Assembly: GCF_003265705.1 (NCBI RefSeq)
Contig: NW_020312785.1
Location: 131,425,932 to 131,489,931, forward strand
Reading direction: 5' to 3'
Length of the DNA: 64,000 nt
DNA from: Callorhinus ursinus
Taxonomy: Eukaryota > Chordata > Mammalia > Carnivora > Otariidae
Shown here: positions 55,445-64,000 of the stretch, piece after piece
Layout: each line of letters opens with the position of its first letter
How positions within the stretch are numbered: the first letter of the stretch is position 1
Translations under genes and position numbers: made by a program
The notes under the pieces: model-generated
What the model saw: the letters and a program-made list of their open reading frames with translations, nothing else
Databases searched by the model: none
What the model was told of the DNA's origin: nothing

Positions 55445-55923
55445 TGCTTGAATGACAAGTACAGAAACATTTGTAGCAGCGCAATCTTAACCATGCTAGA
55501 AACAAGCCTAAGGTCCATGGATGTGAGAATGGGCAGAGAAATTGTGGTATATTCATACATTGTGGTAATGAAAAGGAATGGACTCCTGATATATGCAACA
55601 GTATGGATCAGTCTAATAGACATTAGGCCGTGTGAAAGAAACCAGACACAAAAGAGTATATATTTACTGTGTGATAACATTTATGTGACTGTAAAGAACA
55701 GAGAAAACTCATTGATAATGATTGAAGTTAGACTAATGACAACCTGGGTTGGAGGTGGGGAATTGCAGACATTGACTTGGATGATGACTTCGGCCTCGGG
55801 TTATGGAAATGCTCTGTAGTTTGGTCTGGTGGTGAGCACTTGAGTATTTACATGTGTAAAAAATCATCAAGCTATATACTTAAGATTAGTGCACTAAATG
55901 TATGTTGTATCTCAATAAAAGTA
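55445..55923 (+). mobile_element. Old L1 3' end
   Basis: 'aacatttgtagcagcgcaat', 'aattgtggtatattcataca', 'gaaagaaaccagacacaaaa', 'tgtgtgataacatttatgtg', 'tatgttgtatctcaataaaa'. Clear L1 3' end with its AATAAA-type signal. The 123-codon frame here is L1-derived and broken. Confidence 0.8.
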
Positions 55924-56220
55924 TGTGTATGTATTTATATGTACTCATAATTATTCAGTGATATGGACTATATATATATATACACACACACATATATGGA
56001 CTATATATATAAATATATTCAATGATATGGACTATATGTGTGTGTGTATATAGATATATATATATATATCTGCACACACATATACACACACACATATATG
56101 GACTATATATATAAATATATTCAGTGATATGGATATATGTGTGTGTGTGTATATAGACAGATGACATATATATATCCACACACACACACACATACACCAT
56201 TATACATATACATATTTATA
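55924..56220. repeat. Compound TA/CA minisatellite with ~102-bp unit
   Basis: (TA)n and (CA)n/(TG)n blocks arranged in a higher-order unit. The phrase catatatggactatatat starts at 55991 and again at 56093, and the gtgatatgga phrase recurs. It directly follows the A-rich tail of the L1. Gives Ile/Tyr/Thr/His repeat frames on the minus strand that are not proteins. Confidence 0.9.
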
Positions 56221-57061
56221 TGTTTTCTTTTTCCCATAAAGGAAAATATGAAGGGGAATAAAAAGGTTGCTTCAGTGAGCAAATAGCTGCAAAAAATGAG
56301 CTGCTTTGTTGTGTTAGTAGTGTTCCCACCAAGAAGAAATGGCACTTGGATTTAGATGCCTAGAGGCTAGCCTATATTTATGATTATTAGGAAATTATTT
56401 CTGAGGAAGGCCAACCCCTACTAAATTATTGATCAGTCTCTGACTGGTGACCCTGAAGGGAGAATATGAGTCAAATGAAATTTAATTTGACAGGATCAAA
56501 TTGTATTGACATCTCAGTAATGGTCTCTGTGCCTCCTTAGTTAGGACAGGAAAGATTACAGTAAATAATCCATCACTGAAGCTCATTCAGAACCATCTTA
56601 AAATGTGGAATCCTTGTGCTAAAAAGCGCAATGAAGTTCATTAATTAAAAGGCAGTGGATGCCTCTCTATCTTTTTTAAACCATATGATTTATCTTTTGA
56701 CTTGTAAATTAAGGCCAAAGGTAAAATTATCATTCTCAGCAATAATTATTCTCAAACTTTTTAAATGTATGTAGATTTAGAACTTTCCTATACTCTTCTA
56801 CTTTCTAAAGAAGCACAGATGGAAAGAAAATGAGAATATTTTTTCTCAGGAGGAGCACTAAAGAAATGCTGAGAAAAAAATGTGGTTTTCCTAATAAAGA
56901 GACTTTTTGCCATTGCTCAGATGAGTGTTAAACTCATTGCATGTCCAGAAAGAAAAGAAACACAATTGCATAAGGTTATGTTGCAAGGAAAGAAAACTGG
57001 TTTTAAGATAGTTCTACACTATTCTTTGATAAGAGAGAAAAAAAAAACTTGAGAGAGGATT
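56221..57061. other. Unassigned AT-rich non-coding
   Basis: No repeat recognised. 56570-56760 is dense in ATTA/TTAA-type words and is listed as a candidate conserved element. Confidence 0.4.
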
Positions 57062-57150
57062 AAATCTCACCCTTGTTTTATAAATGGAAAAGCTGAACCC
57101 AGATAGGTAGTTACCTGCCCAAAGTCATGTTATTTCAGTGTTGCTGGAAG
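57062..57150 (-). mobile_element. MIR, antisense
   Basis: 'ttgttttataaatggaaaag', 'ctgaacccagataggtagtt' and 'cctgcccaaagtcatg'. Confidence 0.6.
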
Positions 57151-57162
57151 CATCCATGTAGG

Positions 57163-57318
57163 ACCAGTGGTGTCAGTATTACCAGGGAACTTGCTGGGAA
57201 TGCAAATTCCCTATCCCCATCCCAGACTTGCTGAATCAGAAACTCTAGGGATGGGCCCCAGCAATCTGTGCTCGAACAAATCCTCCAGGTGATTCTGGCA
57301 CAGCTAAAATTAGAGAAA
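57163..57318 (+). mobile_element. MER5A hAT MITE
   Basis: Strong match: 'gggaacttgctgggaatgca', 'ccatcccagacttgctgaat', 'cagaaactctagggatgggc', 'cagcaatctgtgctcgaaca', 'ctccaggtgattctggcaca'. Confidence 0.88.
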
Positions 57319-57320
57319 CG

Positions 57321-58534
57321 TTACCAATATTAGAGGGGAAAATAAAAGTTTAACAGCCAGAACCAACTTCTCCTAGCTGGAAGTCATATTTTCCATAATT
57401 TCTAGTGATAAAGCCAGGAATAGAGCTGAGTGGGACACCGAAACTTATTCCTGACCACTGCTCAGGCAAGTCAGAAAACTCCCATTATTAGTCTTACATC
57501 AAAGTGCCCTTTGAGGGAAGCGGGGCTCTACAGACTAATGACAATACAATTGTAGGCAAAAAGTAAAATTAGTCAATTTAGCAAAATCTTTTTAGATTTG
57601 GGAAATGCACCTTTATGTTTTTAAACTGGGCTTCTCAGTATCTATGAGTACTTCTTATACAATATAGGTAGGCTTCTCTGGTGATTAAAACGCTTATGGC
57701 CCAGCAGAATTCATGCTTCAATGGCTTTGCTTTAGAATGGGATCTTTGGAAGCCTGCAGGCCAATCCCCTTGTTTTTCCCTTGGGTCTCTCTCAGAGTTC
57801 ATGGACAGCCAAGCAGGTGGCCAGAATGAGTAGAAGACATGCCTCAAAGCTGTTGATAACCAAGAGCCACAGGCCCCATCCAAAGGAGGCAGCTCCTTCT
57901 TACCTCGGGCTACTTGGTGCTGCATTGGACCACAGACTCAGCAGTTGCCAAATCTTCCAGTTTTTCATAAAAACCAGAAATCTGAAATTTTTTGGGGGGG
58001 GATAACTGGCTTTTCCATATTAACAATAAATTACTATTTTTTTATTTAAAAATTTTTTTAATTCCTATTTTTAAACACCATGCCAGCTAAATACAAGCTG
58101 TGTGTGGGCCACCAGTTCTTGACCTCTGTCATATAATGCACAGCATACTGTGAATGATTAATGACCAGACTTGCCCAAGGAACACCATCTACCTGGGATT
58201 AAGGCAGGTAGTTGTTACCTTTGGGAGTGTGGCCTCAGTTTACTATAACTTGCCATAGAGATGCTATGGTGTGATGATAGATGGGTTTTAAGGTGGGTCA
58301 GAGAGTATTTTCCTCTGTGACCCTTTCTCTATGGAGCCAACTCCACTTTTTCAGAGTTCCTTCTTTTCTAAACTTTTCATATCTGTCTTAGGCCAGTCTG
58401 ATTATTACTCTCTCTGACACCATTTCTAATGTCATTATCACAAACACTTATGGGAGCTGGGAGCTGATAGGCACATTCGAGGTACTCTGGTGCCTTACTT
58501 CTAGATAAGCACACAGGTGAGGGGTGATCCAGTG
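57321..58534. other. Unassigned non-coding, 1.2 kb
   Basis: A 96-codon minus frame (57635-57925) and an opposed 74-codon plus frame share the same bases; neither is supported. G8 run near 57993, T/A-rich 58030-58075. Confidence 0.4.
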
Positions 58535-58622
58535 AGTTGACTGGGGTCACCAACTAGCTGTGGGGCAGAAGTAGGTGTGGAAATTTGGATTCCTGAGTCT
58601 AAGTCCTGGTTCTTTATAGCTG
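58535..58622 (-). mobile_element. Possible MIR, antisense
   Basis: 'gggtcaccaactagctgtgg' and 'ggaaatttggattcctgagt' follow the antisense MIR core loosely. Confidence 0.45.
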
Positions 58623-59284
58623 ACAATGTAATGCCATCTGCGTTGAAGAGACTATTGAAACTTTGGAGTGAAGGAGGGCTAGGGCCCTGATTCTGAATAC
58701 CTCTAGACCATGTGTCCATTTCTGATGCACAAAGTAAACAAACAAACAAACAATAATCACAATCCAGTAATCCTCACTCCACTGAGATAACAAAATAGTT
58801 AAGAAGATAATGCTAGCCAAAAAGGAAATGCATTATTTAAATTACTATCAATTTCCAGCTTCTTTATTGTCTTCTATGCTGCAATTTTGTTTGCCAAAAC
58901 ATGGGTAAAATGCCGCATATTGATGGATCCTGAAACATAGTACCACCACATTGCAATCCTTTTTACGTGGGACTATTTTGGTTCATGTTTATTTCCTGAT
59001 GGGCTCATTTATGGAGTTAGAGTAGTTGGTCTTATATAGTGCATTTTCTAATAGTTACTTTATTATTTTTATTTAAAAAATGGACTTTGAATCATGAAAT
59101 CTTAAAATAAGAAACCGAAGGGGATGTAAGTTACCATCTACTTCAAGGTTTTCCAAACTTTTGACTGGGGACCTATTCTTCAAGTGAAATGTTATGAGGC
59201 TGCCAAATGTATAAACAGAGTTGAAGCAACAGTGAGGGTTCGGGAGTCTCTCTGGTGATGTCTTCTTGTAACACTCTTTCTTAG
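58623..59284. other. Unassigned non-coding with (CAAA)n
   Basis: Short (CAAA)n at 58735-58753. Otherwise nothing recognised. Confidence 0.4.
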
Positions 59285-59700
59285 GCAGTTTATGCTGTAT
59301 ACACCCCCACAATCTCAGCAGCTTACACCAACAAGCATTTGTTCTTATGAAATTCTGATAATGTAGGCTGGCTAATCTGCGCAGCTGTCCAGACTGTCAT
59401 CTGGTCTGTTCTCCAGGTTGTTGATTGGGCTCAGGTTCATTCTTCCATGTGCCTTACGTGGGTCCCGGGTTAAAGGGCAGGCAATACCAGTGAGAAGCTA
59501 ATTTTTATGAAAGATTATGAAGTTTAAGAGGACAAGCTCTACCCCCAGGCACATTTCGAGCCTCTAATCACATCATGTCGGCTCATATCTCATTAGTCAA
59601 AACAATTCACATGGCCAAACCCAGGCTCAAGGTGCAGGGAACACCACACTCACCATGAGACCACTGCAAAAGTGTGGATATGTAATTATGTTCCAGGAGA
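59285..59700 (+). repeat. Ancient interspersed repeat, family unnamed
   Basis: 'ctcagcagcttacaccaaca' with 'catttgttcttatgaaattc', then 'ttcttccatgtgccttacgt' and 'acaattcacatggccaaacc' show the same kind of layout as 15115-15425 and 37691-38002. Confidence 0.45.
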
Positions 59701-59811
59701 ATGGAGAATCTTGACTAGGAACTCAGTCAGCCATGTAATCCTACCCCACGGTGATCTGTGAGCCAACCCTGTATAATTAAAAAAACAACATCTAGCAGTT
59801 CAAAACCCATG

Positions 59812-59945
59812 CATTGAGTCCAATCATCTCATTTTACAACTGTGTAAAACTGAGATTTAGTGACTTCCTCAAGGCTACACAGTGAGACACAGCTCTAGAA
59901 CCCAGATGAACGGATTCAAAGTTCAGGACTTTCTCCACCACACTG
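59812..59945 (-). mobile_element. MIR, antisense
   Basis: 'atcatctcattttacaactg', 'agtgacttcctcaaggctac' and 'ctctagaacccagatgaa' match antisense MIR. Confidence 0.65.
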
Positions 59946-60144
59946 TCATAGTTCTACCTTCAGAGAATGTCTCAAGTCACTTGACTTGAGTAGCAAATTT
60001 GTAAACACAATTTTGAATATATTGAGCTATCTTGCTTTTGCTGGTGGGTTTAGAAGTCTGTTAAATACAGAGACAGGAAGGTGGCCCAAGGATAGTGCAG
60101 GTAACAGGGCCATGTTCCTCCAAGATCTGGAATTTCGTGGCAGT

Positions 60145-60265
60145 TTAACTTACACACAGTGTTTGCTTCTTTACGCATCTTTTTTTACATTTGTCAAATA
60201 GGATAATAATGATGCCCTTAGAGGGTCATTGTGAGAATTAAGCATCTGATACTTAGTAATTGCAA
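60145..60265 (+). mobile_element. MIR 3' half
   Basis: 'catttgtcaaataggataat' followed by 'agagggtcattgtgagaatt' and 'aagcatctgatacttagta' match the MIR 3' half. Confidence 0.65.
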
Positions 60266-61539
60266 GATCTTTTTCATTGATTTATCATTCAGTAGACAGG
60301 AGCTCTGCCTTCCTTTTCTTGTCCACTGTCAGGAAACCGATAGCCTGGCTTTTAGGAGCATACTCTTCTTACTGGAGACATAAATATTACAGAAAGAAGA
60401 CAAACCCGTTCTCCATGTAGCAGAGACAAAAAGGTCAATCTTCTTTGCCCAGTCCTCCAGGTTTTTCTATTATGAAATTTCCTAAGATTCAAAATTGAAA
60501 TGACTGCTTTGAAGTCACAATTCAAGGTATAATCTGTGTTTAGTAATTACTGTAATAGACAGCAAAATTCAAAAGGCTTAAATAATTTATTCTGCAGTGG
60601 AAAGCTGAAGGCCATTTGGTCAGCAGGGTGCCTATTTGACATGTAGCTGATGTGCTTTCTCCATTTTTTCTTGATGGTCAGATGGCAAAATCAGAACCTC
60701 TGTGAGATGTTCGTCTTGTTTGGATGTTTATTACCTTGCCTTGCTCTTTTATCTTGAAACTAGTACTTGTCCTGCCATAGAAATGTATCTATTCATTAGT
60801 CTGTCAAAATCTCTATAAATGTTAGATTACTTTTGAGAAGCAAATGTCTAATTTGTGGAAAGAAAAAAAATGTATCTATTTAAAAAATTTCCCCATGGTT
60901 TCTTCCTGCAAAAATTTTGATAAATGTCATTGTATTAATCGGGTATATTAACACCAACTAGGTATAGTGAACTAAATTATCTGATGATTGAAATATTTTG
61001 TGAAAACCACTCTATTGACTGAAATAGAAGTCATGATAGAAATTCCTATAAATGTATTTCCTCAAAATACAAATATATGTCTCAGTATTTCGCAAACAGT
61101 CATTCATCCTGGCTGTTTTTAGCATCTGCTACCAGGAGTTGTGTAGTTCAAATGTAGTTCCTCTTCTACCTGGAAATTTCCAGAGATCCTTTTTTCTTTC
61201 CTTGAGCTCAATAATAAAACTTCACAGAATGTTGGGTAGAAGATTAGGTAGAGAGTTGTTGGACTGAGTATAGATAATATTTATAACTATACAGACTCTT
61301 TCATAGTTTGTGTTGTATTGAAAGTAGAGATCTGTTAAGAAATTTGAGGAAAGGAGAAGGTTGACTCAATTTTCAGTATTGACACTTTCTGCTTCATCAT
61401 ATTCATGTACCCTCTGCTTTTCCATTCATTTGTTTGTTGCCTTTCATGGCCCCATGGGACACATTTACTGTAATATCCTCTTGATGTTCTATGATTATGA
61501 ATAAGAAAGGGGCTTCCACCTTCCAAGCTTATTTTTTTA
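60266..61539. other. Unassigned non-coding, 1.3 kb
   Basis: No repeat recognised. 60520-60660 is flagged as a possible conserved element. Frames of 63-71 codons are unsupported. Confidence 0.4.
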
Positions 61540-63095
61540 AATTAAAACTTCATCAAAGTATAACCTAAATATAGAAAATTGCACACTTCATAAGTGTATA
61601 GCTTAATGAATTTTCACAAAGTGGACACAGACAAGCAACCATCATGCAGATAAGGAAACAGAAAACCAAGAAGAGTCCAAAGTCATCTTCATGCCCCTTC
61701 TGGTTACCAACTCCCAAAAGGTAACCACCATCCTGACTCCTAATTCCATACATCAGTTTTGCTTCTGAACTTTTTTCTTTTGAAAATATTTTTATTTTAT
61801 TTATTACCAGTAAAAAGTTCAAATTTCTCTCAGTGAAAAAAGATAATTATTTTATTGAAAACAGTGTAATTTATTATGTTTCATTATTTTGAAAATCTTA
61901 GTTTAATATTTCTGGCAACAAAATCATGGTGATAAGTATTTCTAAAGATCAATTTTCAAATTCCTTCATAGCCTGAGTTTCTTTTTTTTCTTTTGCTTAT
62001 TTTATTTATTTTTCATCATGATAAGTGTACTCTTTAATTCCCACCCCCTATTTCCCCTGTCCCTCCACCCACCCACAAATAAAATCATACAGTAAGTTCT
62101 CTTTTTTTCTGGTTCATTTTGTTCAAAATTTCATTTGTGAGATTCATTCATAACACCAATTTACCGGTTCTCAATGCCATACAGTATTTCATGCTTGACT
62201 AAAACACAATTTAATTACCCATTCTCTTCTTGATAAGCATTTGGAATTTTTCCAGTTTTTTTCTTCTTTTAAATTTCTTGTGGCTATCAGAGATAGTGCT
62301 ACTAGGAATATTTTGGTGCATACTTTTAGTGAACATGTGTATGAATTTCTCTGTTGGTCATATTTAAGAGTGCAAATGTTATGTCATGAGTTATAAATAT
62401 GTCCAACTTCAGTAGATTATCCTGTACAATTTTCTAAAGTGGTTGTACCAATATACAAGTAAATAAAAGAGAATTCTAGTCATTCCACACACCTCTTCAT
62501 ATGCTTACAGACTATATGTGCTCCTTGTAAGATGACTGCTTAAGTCTTTTACCTATCTTTCTATTTCGTTGTCTGACTTTTTCTTACTAATTAATAGGAA
62601 TTCTTAATATATTCTGAATATAAATCTTCTGTTAGGTATTTGCATTGTGAATATCTTTTTCCAAACTGAGGGCTGATTTTTGATTCTCTTAATGGTGTCT
62701 TTAATGAAGATAAGTTCCTTGTTTTAATGTTTCATTTATCATTTGTTCCTTAAGGCTATGGATTTTCATATCATGCTTAAAAACTCTTTGTTTCCCTCAT
62801 CACTGTAAATGTTTTTGTTCTTTCCCCCGCCCTGGAAGCTTTATTGTTTTGCTTTTAACATCTAGATCTCTAATCTGTTTGGAATTGATTTTTGCATAGA
62901 ATGTGAAGTAGGCTTCAAATTTTATTTTTTATATCTGCATATCCAAATGACCCAACAATTGTCCCATTGTTCTATTTGTGATTCTTGTACCTTATACTAC
63001 AATTTCTCAGGTAAGGTAATTTAAAAATAAACCTTGATAACAAGTTATGTAAGTCCTTTAGCTTTTTTTTTCCTTGTTTAAGATTGTCTTGGCTA
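61540..63095 (-). mobile_element. Old L1 (L1M/HAL1-like), antisense, interrupted
   Basis: Long antisense L1. 61540-61777 is 3' UTR ('gtggacacagacaagcaacc'). 62082-63095 runs through 'cttctgttaggtatttgcat' and 'ggaattgatttttgcataga' to the ORF2-antisense phrase at aagattgtcttggcta (63080-63095). A later insertion occupies about 61778-62081, and the young L1 breaks it at 63095. Confidence 0.75.
61778..62081 (-). mobile_element. Inserted carnivore L1 3' end fragment (probable)
   Basis: Separates two adjacent parts of the old L1. 61985-62081 contains 'tcatcatgataagtgtactc' and 'ccacccacccac', which I recall from carnivore-specific L1 3' ends in antisense. A T-rich run at 61982-61989 would be its tail. 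The left portion (61778-61980) is not explained. No target duplication found. Confidence 0.4.
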
Positions 63096-63106
63096 GGGGG
63101 GCAGAG

Positions 63107-63117
63107 CAAGATGGCGG
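63107..63117 (+). promoter_or_regulatory. YY1-type box in L1 promoter
   Basis: caagatggcgg near the first bases of the L1. In human L1 the same core (AAGATGGC) binds YY1 and sets the transcription start. Function here is inferred from position and sequence. Confidence 0.7.
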
Positions 63118-63260
63118 AGGAGTAGGAGACCTGGATTTCCTCTGGTCTCAGGAATTCAGCTGAATAGGGATCAAACCATTCTGAACACCTACGAACTCAA
63201 CAGGAGATCAAAGAGGAGAGTAGCAACAACTCTCTGAACAGAGAAGCGACCACTTACTGG

Positions 63261-63268
63261 AAGGTAGG
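63261..63268 (+). promoter_or_regulatory. Candidate splice donor in L1 5' UTR
   Basis: aag|gtagga matches a vertebrate 5' splice site, about 167 bases into the element. L1 5' UTRs in other mammals carry donors in comparable places. Confidence 0.45.
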
Positions 63269-64000
63269 ATGTGCGGAGAAGTGAATCCGAGGCGATATTC
63301 GGGAGGACAGACGGCGGGGGAGGGGCCTCCGTCGGCCGCTTCTGGCAAGTGCTAGAGCTGCGGAGCACAAAATCGGACCTTTTAGAAGTCGGCTCCGCTG
63401 AGGGACGTCGCTCCAGTGGCTAAGCGGGGGTGGAACCCTCGCGGGACAGCGGGGTCTCAGGACCCTTGGGGTCACAGAAAGACCGGGGGAGCCTGAGTGC
63501 GCCAGAGCTCCCAGGTATCGGAGCGGGGAAGCCGGCTGCAGAGACGGAGCCAAGGCGCGGGCTCTCAGCTCGGGGTGGCCATAAACTGTGATCCGCGGCC
63601 CAGTCGGGCCACTGCTCCTGCAGCAGGGACCCAACAAGCGGCAGAGCCGGGGAGACTCCCCTTCCTTCCCGGGGAGGAGCGGCGCGGGAACGCACCGCAG
63701 GGATCTGCTGGGTTTGGAGACTCCACACGGGGTCGGGTGCCAGAGATACAAATGCTCGGTCACAGGCCGGGTGAGCACGGAGTGCGGCCGGAGACCAGGG
63801 ACACGGGAGTGACTGCTTTTCTCTGGGGGCGCACTGAGGAGCGGGGCCCCGAGTTCTCAGCTCCTCCGGGTGGAGATTGGGAGGCCACCATTTTTGCCCT
63901 GGTCCTCCAAAGCTGTACCGAGAGCTTGCAGGGAACAAAAGCTCCTGAGATCAAACCCGAGCGGCTTGCTTAGCCCGGACCGACAAGGCCGGGGCAATTC

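Larger units (their letters stand above)
63096..64000 (+). mobile_element. Young caniform LINE-1, 5' UTR (runs off window)
   Basis: Starts with a G-run and cagagcaagatggcggagga, then a CpG-rich leader typical of a caniform L1 promoter. The beginning looks complete rather than 5'-truncated, and dense intact CpGs mark it as young. ORF1 (RNA-binding chaperone) and ORF2 (endonuclease/reverse transcriptase) would lie beyond 64000, so intactness cannot be judged. 63080-63095 is the predicted left target duplication. Several long frames on both strands (plus 63497-63973; minus 63254-63778 and 63420-63938) reflect few stops at high G+C. Confidence 0.88.

Noticed and set aside
55955..56345. Minus-strand frames rich in Ile-Tyr, Thr-His and Cys-Val
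   Set aside because: Translation of the TA/CA minisatellite.
63497..63973. 158-codon sense frame near the right end
   Set aside because: Lies in the L1 5' UTR; overlaps equally long antisense frames, as expected at high G+C.
63240..64000. CpG island promoter of a cellular gene
   Set aside because: The CpG density belongs to the young L1 leader that starts at about 63096.

Overview
This is nuclear DNA from an arctoid carnivore (the bear, seal and weasel side of the dog-like carnivores). The evidence is ten tRNA-Lys-derived Can-SINEs with target-site duplications or clear ends plus one orphan SINE head, and the 5' end of a caniform LINE-1 at the right edge. The SINE heads and the L1 5' UTR look unlike the young dog types as I know them, so bear, panda, pinniped or mustelid is more likely than dog; this rests on recall. 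I support no cellular protein-coding gene, rRNA, functional tRNA, CRISPR array or operon. The window reads as AT-rich intergenic or intronic DNA. Every long open frame is explained by a repeat or lacks support.

Layout. 1-9 kb: minus-strand fragments of old L1 (165-858, 2096-2612), plus-strand L1 3' ends (3165-3379, 4655-5185), MER5-type hAT copies, an MLT1-type LTR and several microsatellites. 8.9-11.2 kb: a 245-bp L1 insertion with the signature of twin priming, a plus-strand SINE, and a SINE that splits a MER5-like element. 11-23 kb: mostly unassigned sequence with MIR, MER20, a (GT)n tract and a possible LTR. 23-24.1 kb: an L2 interrupted by a SINE and a (TCTA)n block. 26.5-29.2 kb: SINEs flanking old L1 pieces, including an L1 5' end and ORF1 start. 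32-38.4 kb: four minus-strand SINEs, and one plus-strand SINE lying head to head with one of them. 39-46 kb: long L2 3' ends, MER20, an ERV-like solo LTR and an orphan SINE head. 47-56 kb: L2, MIR, L1 3' ends, a poly(T)-only retro-insertion inside a MIR and a compound TA/CA minisatellite. 57-61.5 kb: MER5A, MIRs and repeat-poor DNA.

The right end is the youngest part. From about 63096 a CpG-rich L1 5' UTR with a YY1-type box sits inside an old minus-strand L1, which itself carries another insertion. ORF1 and ORF2 of the young L1 lie beyond the window.

Family names come from recognising consensus phrases by eye, not from a repeat search. Boundaries of old repeats are approximate to tens of bases. 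Long stretches where I recognise nothing are listed as such, and a few are flagged as possible conserved non-coding sequence.
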